Below the pieces are notes generated by a model. That model saw nothing but the letters and a program-made list of their open reading frames with translations, did not search any database and had not been told where the DNA came from. Positions 1 through 9,520 of a DNA stretch of 64,000 bases are shown here, one piece after another (positions within the stretch are counted from its first letter, which is position 1; every line of letters begins with the position of its first letter). The position numbers and the translations under genes were made by a program. The DNA lies in contig JAUIMM010000171.1 of NCBI GenBank assembly GCA_031769625.1, forward strand, positions 186,001 to 250,000. The letters run 5' to 3'. The stretch comes from Taudactylus pleione. Lineage: Eukaryota > Chordata > Amphibia > Anura > Myobatrachidae.

Positions 1-1
1 T

Positions 2-235
2 TTAAAAGGCCGATTCAGATGCCTCCACCGCTCTGGTGGCGAGCTCATGTATTTGCCGGATATGGTTTCGAAAATTGTGGTCCTGTGTGGGATATTTCAC
101 AACATCGCCATAAGGAGTGGTGTCCCAATGCAGCCAGAGGATGCCTTACCTGAGGATGGCCCCCCCAAGGTTGGTCGGAGGTCAGTATGTGGGGGGGCCA
201 TATGCGATGATGTGGTGGCCCGATTTTTTAGGTAA
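2..235 (+). CDS. HARBI1-like Harbinger transposase/nuclease, C-terminal fragment
   Basis: The reading frame is open from base 2 to a TAA at 233-235, about 77 residues. It contains the end of the DDE_Tnp_4/HARBI1 nuclease domain: a K-G-R-F-R-C-L block near the start, then a V-x-L-C-G-I-F-H-N-I-A-I-R-S-G segment. The latter matches the conserved 'C-x-x-L-H-N' helix near the C-terminus of HARBI1 proteins. The catalytic D-D-E residues would lie upstream, outside the window. The protein is the endonuclease that cuts and pastes Harbinger DNA and normally needs the Myb-like partner encoded on the opposite strand. A poly(A) signal follows at 585-590. Whether the full gene is intact cannot be judged here. 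Confidence 0.8.
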   Translation, partial: LKGRFRCLHRSGGELMYLPDMVSKIVVLCGIFHNIAIRSGVPMQPEDALPEDGPPKVGRRSVCGGAICDDVVARFFR

Positions 236-584
236 TTATTGAGAAAACAACAGTGTTTATACCTAATGTGGTTGGGTTTGTTTGAGAACATCTAATTATT
301 TGTTTTTATTTTCTACATCTTCTGTTTTTTCACATAATCTTTGGCACTCCAACGATGACTACTTCCTGCTACCCTTACAAAACCTGTATGTGGATATTTT
401 GGGGATATATTCTGGAACCCATATTGCAACGCCATATTTGTGGAATCATGTTGGCATGGTCCTTCATCAACCAGTTCTTGATTTGTTGTTTTTTTATTTG
501 GTTTTGTTGGTATGTGTTGTATTTGTGATTATCACTGTGTGTTTTGTTTGTGAGTGACCACTTTGATTTTTCAGTTATGTTGTG

Positions 585-590
585 AATAAA
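585..590 (+). promoter_or_regulatory. Poly(A) signal of the HARBI1-like gene
   Basis: A canonical AATAAA lies about 350 bases after the nuclease stop codon, with T/GT-rich sequence downstream. It is the natural 3' processing signal for the + strand Harbinger gene. Bases 236-584 read as its 3' UTR with no further coding signal. Confidence 0.5.
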
Positions 591-1027
591 TGTTTTGAGA
601 GTGAAATGTTGTACCTTTTTTGGAACGTTACAAGCAAGTGTAACCAGGTTCACACACGTTACATTTGACTAAGGGGTAATCCAGTACTGATGCCAGTTGA
701 GCTAAAATGTAATCTGTTTTCAGGGTCCAAACCAACACCCAAAGGAAGTCTGTACAATCATTTGGCTAAGTAAGATTGGCCTAAGCAGCTTGCACACCAA
801 CTAGGAACCTGTAAAATGTAGAAATATCTAATTGTGACTACACCAAAAAAGTGAAATGAGATTGTTACTGTTAGGTTTTTCTTGTGGCTGTTTTACATAA
901 AAATACAACACAAAATCTTAGTGTCAAAAAATGGAAATCCTTGCAGGAACAGTCTACTTATGTCAGGGTAAACAATCTGTGATTTTGAAATAGCGAATGA
1001 GCCAGAACGTTACTTCGAAAATAATAC

Positions 1028-1033
1028 TTTATT
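1028..1033 (-). promoter_or_regulatory. Poly(A) signal of the Harbinger Myb-like gene
   Basis: AATAAA on the minus strand, about 30 bases beyond the stop codon of the Myb-like gene's last exon. The two convergent poly(A) signals are separated by about 440 bases that hold no recognised coding sequence. Confidence 0.5.
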
Positions 1034-1060
1034 TAGATAATGGGCCAAAAAATAAAAAAA

Positions 1061-2440
1061 CTAATCCCTAAGGAGGACCGACATACGGTCAAGGACCACC
1101 AGCACCCCGATTATATTGTGGCGCATCCGGGCCACACAGGTGGATAATTCTGCCTGACGCCTCTGCTCCTCTGTGGGTGAGAAAAGTGTGGGGATTAATA
1201 CAACAATAGTGAAACCACCTTAAAAACAAGCCAAAACCAAACCCCAACCAAAAAAAAACAAAAAACATCAACACAGCATTAAAACACATCAAACTAAAAT
1301 GGTGTAGGCCAAAAATACAAGGCCAATGTACAAATTCCGACAGGTGTGATATGTGTATGTTGAAATCAGCAGTAACAGGTAAAGGCAATCGCCCAAATAC
1401 CTAAAAGTGTAGCCAAAATCCCCAAAAAAAGGAACCACACATGATTACATACAAACAGTTTGTGTCGATAAAAAGACGCAAAGAAAAACATACCGGAAGA
1501 TCCAACGCCAGCTCCGGAAGGCCCTCCATCATCCTCCTTGGAGGTGCCTCCATTCCCCAAAGATCGGGGCGGGGTAGTGACCGACTCCGGGGAGGGGATA
1601 ATTCTAAGAGGGGTGGTTGGAGGAGAGGGGGAATTGGGACGGAGGGGAAGGAGGCCCGAAATTTCAGCCTGAGGGTCTAGGAAGGCTGGGGAGGAGTGGG
1701 GAATAGGGGAATTACTATTGTTGGAGTGTTGGCTGGGGGTTGGGGAGAGTGGCCGTGAGTGCCGTCTGGCCGGACGATGACGGCGTAGTCTTCGCTGGGC
1801 CCCTAAAAGATGTGAAACAAATTGTGGTTAGTTTCAACACAAATCCACACAAAAAACCATTTTCGAAGCCCCCCCAAAAAAACGAAACATGCAGATATGA
1901 GGACAATGAATAAATATGAAATACATGGAAAACATGGCCATGCAGATATGAGGATAATGAATAAATATGAAATACATGGAAAACATGGCCATGCAGATAT
2001 GAGGACAATGAATAAATATGAAATACAGGGAAAACATGGCCATGCAGATATGAGGACAATGGATAAATATGAAATACATGGAAAACATGGCCATGCAGAT
2101 ATGAGGATAATGAATAAATATGAAATACAGGGAAAACATGCACACGCAGTTAGGGCCACAAAGACAAACATGAAAACCAAAATCCATAAAACTTACTTTC
2201 TGCGATCTGCATGCGATAGCATGCCAGCAAGCGGGGCGTCCGCCGTTGTAGGTCCGACCACCTGCGCTCCAGCTGCCCGATCTAGCGGCGTGAGCCGAAG
2301 GAGCGCAGGCGGGCCCGCACCTCCGCATCTGCGGAATGCTTCTCGCGGTTGGTGATGGGTGGAGGCTGGCTGGTGATCCGCCTATCCATCACCTCCGTAA
2401 GCACCAGCAGCTCGCGCCTGGTGAATGCGGAGGCTCTCAT
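1061..2440 (-). pseudogene. Harbinger Myb/SANT-like DNA-binding protein gene, three exons, one premature stop
   Basis: Exon 1 (2440-2197) starts at M-R-A-S-A-F-T and carries a Myb/SANT-like helix pattern: F-T-R-R-E-L-L-V-L near the start and R-R-W-S-D-L-Q-R-R-T near the end. It ends at a consensus donor (GTAAGT, 2196-2191). Exon 2 (1802-1494) begins after CTTTTAG and encodes a Pro/Ser-rich linker ending at a GTATGT donor. Exon 3 (1172-1061) begins after CACCCACAG and encodes a short helical C-terminus ending in a TAG. All three exons join in one frame. The only visible lesion is an in-frame TAG at about 2284 inside exon 1, between the two Myb-like blocks. An alternative upstream ATG at 2470 would add ten residues. 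In this family the protein binds transposon ends and aids nuclear import of the nuclease. Exon structure is inferred from splice motifs only. Confidence 0.7.
1889..2143. repeat. Five tandem 51-bp repeats in intron 1 of the Myb-like gene
   Basis: Five copies of a 51-bp unit beginning ATGCAGATATGAGGA, each ending near AAACATGGCC. The copies differ at only a few positions. Because 51 is a multiple of three, the array stays open in several frames on both strands and creates long, repetitive but meaningless ORFs. It lies wholly between exon 1 and exon 2 of the Myb-like gene. Confidence 0.9.
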
Positions 2441-2793
2441 GATGGCAATGGTGTTTTTCTTAAAAATCATTTTTGATAAAGTGCACCAAAATTTTATGAC
2501 TGGCTAATGTATTTGGGTAATTAACAGGACCAATTCTATTGGTCAGTGTATGAGTCATGTGTTTGACAGGGCCAGAAATCTCTTGAGACTTATGATAGGC
2601 TTGATGCAGTGACATGCGTAAGCAAATTTAAATAAAGAAATGAACTCCGGGAAATATGCGGGCTGAAAAACAAATAGAACAATTATTTAATTGAGGCTAA
2701 CATGTATTTTGACAATTAAAAGCAAATGTTTAAGCCATACGTATTCTGCGGGTAAACACAAACACGGACATGAATAAAGTTTATTGCACTGTT

Positions 2794-2813
2794 AAAAAAA
2801 AAAAAAAAAAAAA
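2794..2813 (+). repeat. A20 tract preceded by AATAAA
   Basis: Twenty consecutive A residues follow an AATAAAGTTTATTGCACTG segment by a few bases. This looks like a polyadenylated transcript end written into DNA, inside the right flank of the Harbinger element. No reading frame or TSD for a retrocopy is visible upstream. Confidence 0.6.
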
Positions 2814-3119
2814 CAATTTAGCGAATTGATATATTGATTGGCATGATACGATTGAGGGAGGTAGGCAGAATAAACGAGCAGTTAATCAAAATCTGACAGT
2901 CCAACTTCCAGGTAGTACTAGTGCGTGCGTTCCCTTCAAGCCACTTCGGGGATGTAAGCTCGCTATTTGGCACGCTCGTTAGTTAGAGGAGGGGTCGCTT
3001 GAGTTTGGGGAGGATGTTTGGCTGCGTGCGAAAATACGAGCGTGTGCTTGAATTTAAATATTTTTTTACGTACGCCGAACGTACGAACGGTCACTTGCGT
3101 CCGGGTCTGAATGAGGGCC

Positions 3120-3660
3120 AATGTTACTGCATGTAGCAGTACGGAATGATGACTGCACTTTACTGAATCAAGGGGAAATCCCCGACAGCCTCAGTGGGAG
3201 AATATTCCAATGAATAACATAAAAGTCACACCACACATGCGTCCAGATTGTGTCCATGCAAAGTCACAGTTCTACATGCAGGGAGACAAGTATTGAAAAT
3301 GTAGTGGAAGTTCCTGGGTGGTGACAGGGAGGTTTCTTAGCATGCTTAAGGAGATGGTCATTCTTATGGGCATGTTATAGAAGTGTTGCGGGCGTATCAC
3401 TGAAAGTGGTTGTGTACACAGATGCTTGACTGCTCACGTAGGAGGCTATACTAGGATGGAGGGAATATGTTTGGGAAGCCGGTGACCGCAATCCTGACCG
3501 CTGGCTTCCCGAATCCTCTATCCCACCTAGGGTTAAATGACAGGTGTCTAAAATCTAGACTCCTGTCATTTTCCTGACACTGGGAGACAGACGCCCGGCA
3601 TCCCAATTGAAGGGATGCCGTGCGCCACGAGCAGACAGCCGCTGAGGGGAGGGATAGATT
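3120..3660. other. Unassigned flank with diverged Harbinger-MITE-like sequence
   Basis: No gene is visible. Bases about 3290-3440 resemble 10170-10310 (both have TGTAGTGG, then CCTGGGT.GTGAC, then TTGTGTACACAGA), so they belong to one dispersed family. Bases 3470-3530 contain a short imperfect inverted repeat around GGGAAGCCGGTGACCGC and GCTGGCTTCCCGAA. This may be one end of the TTAGGG-like element that follows. Confidence 0.35.
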
Positions 3661-3925
3661 TAGGGCACCCGGGGGGAATTATGGTTAGGCACCCCCCGGG
3701 AGGGTTAGGGTTAGGCTAGGGGGAGGGAGGGTTAGGGTTAGGCACCCCTGGGGGGGACTTAGGGTTAGGCCCCCCCCGGGGTACTTAGGTTTAGGCAGTG
3801 GGGAAGGGGGGGTTAGGGTTAGGTACTTAGAGGGGGTAGGTTAGGGTTAGGCACTTGGGGGGAGGTTAGGGTTAGGCACTCCTAAGGAGGGTTAGGGTAA
3901 GGGGGGTTGGTTAGGTTAGTTTATA
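3661..3925 (+). repeat. Degenerate TTAGGG-like tandem repeat, copy 1
   Basis: About eight diverged units of roughly 30 bp, each with GGTTAGGGTTAGGCAC followed by a variable G-rich spacer. It resembles telomere sequence, but the unit is much longer and the GGCAC phase is constant. This points to a repeat internal to a mobile element, not a true interstitial telomere. Related arrays occur at about 34075-34192, 39011-39150 and, inverted, at 47350-47500. Confidence 0.8.
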
Positions 3926-4796
3926 CTTATCTTAGGGACAATCAGGATTTCCAGTGCTGTCGGGCTTCCGCTGCCGAGCTCTGCTGTTTTTTCGGCCTGC
4001 CACAGCCCGGAATCGAACTGCTGGTCATGCGGCAGCCGGCTTTTCATACCGAATGCGGATGGAGAAACTGAATCTGACATAGAGCTGTTGCAAGCTTCAA
4101 TGCTGCGAGTTGTGGTGTCATCTAAGGATGCAACAATCAAATTACTATGTGTGTAGATGCTGAACGTGGGTGTCTCAGTCCTTGCACATTCAGATGCACA
4201 AATGTACACAAGGGAAAGACTTTGTAGAGGCATTTGCATAAAGTTACAAATGGGCAAATGTCAGTAGATACATCTGTGGGCGCTACTGAGTCCACCTCGC
4301 TTTATCCAGTTGAATATTCAGTGCTGAATAAAGGTTTTCCATTTTCCCTTTATGTATAGTGTTGTGCAAATTAATTGAGACAGAGTAAGCATTTGTGTTT
4401 TATGTTATTTCAGGGCATAAAGAATAATATGTGCATTCACTGCAAATGGTAGCCTAGCAATTGAATAGGTTTAGTTCAAAGTTCAAATTAGACTAAAGGA
4501 AGTAAAATTCTAAGATAAACATTTATACAGTAGTGTCAAAAATAGGGTCTTCCCTTGGAATTTAAGAAACTTTCAAACATTTGAAGGATCTCTCCCTTGG
4601 AAATATTTGTGAAGAAAAGCCCATAGGGTTCTATAGTCAATTGCAAAACATGATGGCATTAGCTAGCTCACACAAGGAAGGTTATGTTTTCCTGAATTGA
4701 TGCATGTGGCCACATTGTAGGCCTTTAGAAACATATGGGACTGCTATGCCATGGAGTCACAACAGATATCATCAATATCTGCTGTGATATCTTATT
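3926..4796. other. No recognised gene; possible MITE remnants
   Basis: No coding signal could be supported. Bases 3926-4085 (TCAGGATTTCCAGTGCTGTCGG onward) probably continue the element carrying the TTAGGG-like array. The rest is AT-rich and featureless to my reading, up to the hAT target site. Confidence 0.3.
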
Positions 4797-5309
4797 ATAC
4801 ATACTAGGGGTGAGCGGGTTCGGATTTCTGAAATCCAAACCCCCCGAGCCCTCCCGATGCGAGGCCGATCCGAGTCAGGCCCGACTTTTCCCGCCTGACT
4901 CGGATCTGAAATTGAGGCAAAACGTCATCATCCCACCTTCAGGGTCTCGCGGGTTTGGGATCCTATATAAGGTACCCGCATCGGCACCATTTTCTCACTC
5001 GGCGGTGGACAGTGAAGAGGAAGGGTGGGAGTTAGGGCTGGCTGGGTAGTGTAGTGTAGTGCAGTGTAGTGTTGTGCTGTGCTGTGCTGCGCTGTGCTGC
5101 TGTTGTCCATAGGGGCTGTGTCCACTCCTTCAAAGTCCATAGGGGCTGGCTGGACTGTGTTGTGCAGTCAGTTCTCCATAGGGGCTGTGTCTACTCTAAA
5201 GTCCTGTGCAGTGTCCCAGTCCTAAAGGGGTGCTGTAGTGTTGTCCAGGGGTTGCTCTGTCCATCAGGGGTGCTCCCCCAAGTGCAAAAAAAAAATATTT
5301 TTTTGTGTT

Positions 5310-5825
5310 TGTGAATTGTGTGCACTGTGGCTGCACGTGCATCAACAAAGGAGCAGCGCCAAGCATGCGCCTGTGTCCCATAAGTAAAGGGCCGGCTGGC
5401 TTGTCCGTTAAAGGGTGCTGTAACCCCCAAAGTACACTCCAAACAAAATAAAAACATATTTTCTGCATTTGTGAATTGTGTGCGCAGTAGCCGCACGTGC
5501 ATCAACAAAGTAGTGCCAAGCGTGCGCCTGTGTCATAAGTAAAGGGCTGGCTGGCTTGACCATTAAAGGGTGCGGTAACCCCCAAAGTACACTCCAAACA
5601 AAATAAAAAAATATTTTCTGTGTTTGTGAATTGTGTGCACTGTGGCTGCACGTGCATCAACAAAGGAGCAGCGCCAAACGTGCGCCTGTGTCCCATAAGT
5701 AAAGAGCCGGCTGGCTCATTTCTTAAAGGGTGGTGTAACCCACAAAGTGCACTACTCTCCAGCAAAAATAAAAAAATATTTTCTGTGTTTGTGTGCGCCT
5801 TAGCCGCACGCATATATCAATATAA
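5310..5825 (+). repeat. hAT copy 1 internal minisatellite, block 1 (about 150-bp unit)
   Basis: About three and a half copies of a unit containing GAATTGTGTGCACTGTGGC, CATCAACAAAG, CAGCGCCAAGC, GGCCGGCTGGC and CACTCCAAACAAAATAAAAA. Copies differ by scattered substitutions and small indels. The same unit occurs inverted in hAT copy 2 at 16300-17135. Confidence 0.85.
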
Positions 5826-5830
5826 CATAA

Positions 5831-6165
5831 ATGGAGGACCAAACTTTCTCTGATAAAAATAAAATAGGGAAAGATCAAGAACCACTTCCTCCTAGTGCTG
5901 TTGCTGCTGCTGGTAGTTGTTCATCATCCCAGAGAGGAAGTAGGAATACCACTACTTTTACTAAACAATTGACCCTCCAACAGTCCCTAGCGAGGAGGAT
6001 GAAGTTCGACAGCAGTCATCCTGAAGCAAAACATATAACTGAGGCCTTGACTGCTATGTTGGTGTTAGACGTGCGTCCGGTATCAGCCATTAGTGCAGTT
6101 GGATTTAAACAATTGATGGAGGTAGTGTGTCCCCGGTTCCAAATTCCGTCTAGATTCCACCTGCA
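5831..6165 (+). pseudogene. hAT transposase, N-terminal catalytic-region fragment
   Basis: An open segment of about 110 residues. After a Ser/Thr-rich leader it has a hAT-type block: F-D-S-S-H-P-E-A-K-H-I-T-E-A-L, then M-L-V-L-D-V-R-P-V-S, then V-G-F-K-Q-L-M and P-S-R. This matches the region after the BED finger in ZBED/hAT transposases, where the first catalytic Asp (here in L-D-V-R-P) is found. The frame then runs into minisatellite sequence at about 6165, so the protein is broken. No BED finger precedes it in this copy. Confidence 0.75.
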
Positions 6166-6740
6166 TCCTCAAAGCAGCAGCGACAAGCGTGCGTCTGTCT
6201 GTTAAAGGGTGACGTAACCCTCAAAGTGCACTCCACAAACAATAAAAAAATTCTTCTTTTTTTTCTGTCTTTGTGAATTGTGTGGGCTGTAGCCGCACCT
6301 GCATCCTTAAAGCAGCAGTGACAAGCGTGCGTCTGTCTGTTAAAGGGTGGTGTAACCCTCAAAGTGCACTCCACAAACAATAAAAAAATTCTTTTTTTTC
6401 TCTTTGTGAAATGTGTGGGCTGTAGCCACACTTGCATCCTCAAAGCAGCAGCGACAAGCGTGCGTCTGTCTGTTAAAGGGTGGTGTAACCCTCAAAGTGC
6501 TCCAAAAAATAAAAAACTATTTTTTTATGTGTTTGTGACTTGTGTGCGATGTAGCCACACGTGCATCAACACAGTAGCAGCGCCAAGCGTGCACCTGTGT
6601 CATAAGTCAAGGGCCGGTTTGGACATCAGGTCCGGACTGAAGGACATGCCAACAATTTCTGACAAGTCTACTGTCACTGCATATAATACTGTCCTCAAAG
6701 CAGCAGCGACAAGCGTGCGGCTGTCTGTTAAAAGATTACA
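6166..6740 (+). repeat. hAT copy 1 internal minisatellite, block 2
   Basis: Diverged copies of the same unit as block 1, with variants such as GCATCCTCAAAGCAGCAGCGACAAGCGTGCG and CTGTCTGTTAAAGGGTGGTG. They lie exactly where the middle of the transposase gene should be. A short piece (about 6690-6733) is inserted directly into the C-terminal coding region. Confidence 0.8.
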
Positions 6741-7042
6741 TTGGTGACAGCATCCAAGTAGTCATGTCAGACAGTCCGTACATGTACTGGCAGTAAAAAG
6801 AGGCAATTTGGAGGCCCCTGTACAAACTGGCTCTATTTTACCTGAGTTGCCCCCCCTCCAGTGTGCACTACGAAAGAGTGTTTAGTGCAGCCGGGAACCT
6901 TGTCAGCAAAAGGCGTAGGAGGTTGCTTCCACAAAATGTGGAGAAGATGATGTTCATAAAAATGAATTATCAACTTTTCCAGGGAGACCAGCCTCCAGAA
7001 TGTACAGAGGGACCTGTGGTGGTGGTGGCGGGGATGAATTAA
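6734..7042 (+). pseudogene. hAT transposase C-terminal dimerisation region (one internal stop)
   Basis: The frame reads D-Y-I-G-D-S-I-Q then I-W-R-P-L-Y-K-L-A-L-F-Y-L-S, S-S-V-H-Y-E-R-V-F-S-A-A-G-N-L-V-S and L-L-P-Q-N-V-E-K-M-M-F. This is the hAT family C-terminal dimerisation domain (hATC). A TAA interrupts it after W-Q at about 6794, where the related copy 2 has a Glu codon. The acidic C-terminal tail seen in copies 2, 3 and 4 follows out of frame. It cannot make a functional transposase. Confidence 0.85.
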
Positions 7043-7775
7043 TACTCTGTGAGGATGAGGATGTACACAACACTGAAGAGGGTGAGGAATCGGTGAATGA
7101 GGAGGATGAGGATGACATCTTGCCTCCGTAGAGCCAGTTTGTGCAGGGCCAGATTAATTGGCAGCTTGTTTTGTGGGGGCCCAAACGAACCAATCATTTC
7201 AGCCACAGTCGTGTGGCAGACCCTTGCACTGAAATGATTGGTTTGTTAAAGTGTGCATGTCCTTTTTATACAACATAAGGGTGGGTGGGAGGGCCCAAGG
7301 ACAATTCCATCTTGCACCTCTTTTTTTTCTTTGCATTATGTACTGTTTGGGGCCTAGTTTTTCAAACTGCCATCCTGTCTGCCACTGCAGTGTCACTCCT
7401 AGATGGGCCACGTGTTTGTGCCGCCCTCTCGTGTCGCTTAGCATAGTCATCCAGCTACCTCGGTGCAACCTTTTGGACATAAAAACACTATTGTGAGTTG
7501 TGAGGTGTTCATAATAAACTGGAAATGAGTTGAAATTAAGGTTTTTGAGGTTAATAATAGCATAGGAGCAGAAAAATCAACACATTCTGTGATTTTAGCT
7601 GTTTTTATGCTTTTTTAAAAAAAAAATACAGATCCAAAACACAAAACCCAGAACCCAAAACACCGAACGGTGGTTTTGGCAAAAGCAATCCAGATATAAA
7701 ACACGAAGAAAGATCCAGATACAAAACCAAAACACAAAACATGAAAAGTGGCCGATGCACACCCCTAATACATAC

Positions 7776-8645
7776 GGGGATCCATACATGTCCTTTAATA
7801 AAACATCATGCTTCTTCTTTGTGATTTTATCTATGACATTGTTTTTTAAAAACAACAATAAATCTCTCATATTTGACTATCATGAAACAAAAAGCAACAG
7901 AAATTAGGCTTTCACTGCTCGATGGGAGATTCAATTAAGTGGCATTCAAATGTCAATTTCATACAAAAATATACTTACTGTATTGGACATACTCAATCAA
8001 ACTCATGTGCTTGCATTTTTAAATATGAGTATTGCATTCCAATGTACTATGTCCTAATGGTTTCTTACACCCACACTACGAGCATATGCAAAAATGTTGG
8101 ATATTTAATCTGCATTGTGCAATCAGCGCTTGATATCAAAACACCTATTTAGTCTGCTGCTTGTCTAGTGGGACTGTGTATAATCTATCTTATTGCAAGG
8201 CTAATCCATCAAAAGCAGTAGTGTGTAGTGTACTCTGCCTTTTCTAATTATGACACTAATAAGTCACTAATAAAGTATAAATGTCCTTTCTAGGACCTTC
8301 AGGGAGGCTCTGGGAAAAAGAAAAACTTAATCCACTATTGTGGGAAAACTTACACTGCATATGTAAAATAAAATGTGTACGTCAGTAGTTTCCTTATCAC
8401 TATGCATTGCTAGTCCTTGACTCTTTGTGTACCAAACTTCATATTGTGTTCCTGACTGCTCTTTTATTACTCGCAGATGTACAATTACATTGCCTTTCAG
8501 CATCAATTCAGACAGCACTCCTGCTGCATCCTGCTGTTACCTGTAAGAGTACCAGTACCTTAGTCAGTATTAGACTACAGTATGTTCCTTTAGCATCACT
8601 GTGGTGCCACTATTGTCTGCAAGTGTACCAGTCTCTTATATTGTT
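7776..8645. other. AT-rich sequence without recognised feature
   Basis: No reading frame here has family motifs or splice context. It is probably host intergenic or intronic DNA between the hAT target site and the L2 fragment. Confidence 0.4.
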
Positions 8646-9520
8646 TTGCATTACTTGCTCCCATTCACGGTTGCAGGACTTTTTTTGTCTGCACCCACTC
8701 TGTGAAATGCCCTCCCATGACCAATAAGATTTTCCTCTAGTCTCCAAACCTTCAACGGTTCCTTGAAAACTCATCTCTTCAGACAAGCTTATCAAATTCC
8801 AGAACTACCCAAATAAACTTCATAAGCTATCCTACCCAATTACATCCCCACTATACATCCCTATCATAAAGTCCACACATAAACTTACATATTTTCTCCT
8901 TCTTCAATTTCACATCCTCCTAACACTCCTGTGTAAAAGGGTCAACACTCCTGTGTGAAGGCCAACACTCCTGTGTTAAAGGGTCATACAGCCCGCCAAG
9001 CACATATGCAATCTGACTGGACCATTATGCAATATGTAACAGAGCCATAACTAGATTTTTTTGGTGCCCTGTGCCAGAGAGAGCATTGGCGTCTCCCCCC
9101 ATTTTATAAATAGGGACATAAGATTGTGCACATGAAAAAGGGCCATGGCCTCTTGGGGTTGGGCCAGGGAAGAAATAGGGGAGGCCAGGAGATGCTGGGG
9201 ATAAAAGAGAAAGCTACAAGTGAGAATGATGATAAACAGGAAAATTAACAGGCCCAAACAGTGCCCCCTGCCCTGCGGTGCCCTGTGACATGGCACTGGT
9301 CGCACTACGCTATTTATGGCCCTGATATGTAGCAGCTATGCTTGTGTATTGATGACTATTTCCCTATAGATTGAAAGCTTGCAAGCAGGGTCCTCTTAGT
9401 TCTATGTCTGTTATTACTCACTCTTGTATTATTACTGTTTGTTCCCAATTGTAAAGTGCAAAATAATATGCTGTGCTACATAAGTAACTCTTACTGTAAA
9501 AATAAATAAATAATACATAC
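8646..9520 (+). mobile_element. L2-clade LINE, 5'-truncated 3' end
   Basis: Bases 8646-8820 are homologous to the end of the L2 ORF2 at 23876-24050 (on the other strand). Shared landmarks are TTACTTGCTCCCATT, TCCTTGAAAACTCATCTCTTCAGACAAGCTTATCA and CCAGAAC. The 3' UTR follows to an AAATAAATAAATAA tail at about 9500-9515, with the typical 'intensity of GCTTGCAAGCAGGG' segment at 9375. It is interrupted by the MITE at 9040-9324. The reading frame is degraded. Confidence 0.8.
9040..9324 (+). mobile_element. hAT-type MITE, 285 bp
   Basis: It starts CAGAGCCATAACTAG and ends CTATTTATGGCCCTG, an imperfect 15-bp TIR with CAG ends. It is flanked by an 8-bp target duplication, ATATGTAA (9032-9039) and ATATGTAG (9325-9332), which match at seven of eight positions. 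It carries no coding sequence. A fragment of the same family is recognisable at about 21586-21625 (GCATAACTAGAACTTTGTGGGCCC). Confidence 0.85.

Larger units (their letters stand above)
1..3119. mobile_element. PIF/Harbinger DNA transposon (right part; left end lies before the window)
   Basis: The two genes point toward each other: a HARBI1-type nuclease 3' end on + and a Myb/SANT-like gene on -, each followed by an AATAAA signal (585-590 on +, 1028-1033 on -). This two-gene layout is the established architecture of vertebrate Harbinger elements. The right terminus at about 3080-3119 ends in a GTCTGAATGAGGGCC motif. That is the inverse of the GGGCCTGATTCAGA starts of several MITEs elsewhere in the window. 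The left TIR and the TSD are not visible, so the copy number of bases missing on the left is unknown. Confidence 0.8.
4805..7767 (+). mobile_element. hAT family transposon, copy 1 (non-autonomous, 2963 bp)
   Basis: Both ends are exact. The left end starts TAGGGGTGAGCGGGTTCGG and the right end, inverted, reads TAGGGGTGTGCATCGG. It is flanked by a perfect 8-bp target duplication ATACATAC (4797-4804 and 7768-7775), diagnostic of hAT. A TATATAAGG motif lies at 4972-4980, near the left end. Inside are a roughly 150-bp tandem repeat in two blocks, an N-terminal transposase segment and a C-terminal dimerisation segment. The BED finger and central catalytic domains are missing. Copies 2, 3 and 4 (15174, 41199, 62925) share its termini. 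Confidence 0.93.

Noticed and set aside
1715..2355. Long repetitive ORFs on both strands across the 51-bp repeats
   Set aside because: The unit length is divisible by three, so several frames stay open by arithmetic. The region lies between good splice sites of the Myb-like gene and has no protein family motif.
3661..3925. Interstitial telomere or chromosome fusion point
   Set aside because: The repeat period is about 30 bp with a fixed GGCAC phase, and related arrays lie inside elements with target duplications. True telomere DNA would be continuous TTAGGG.
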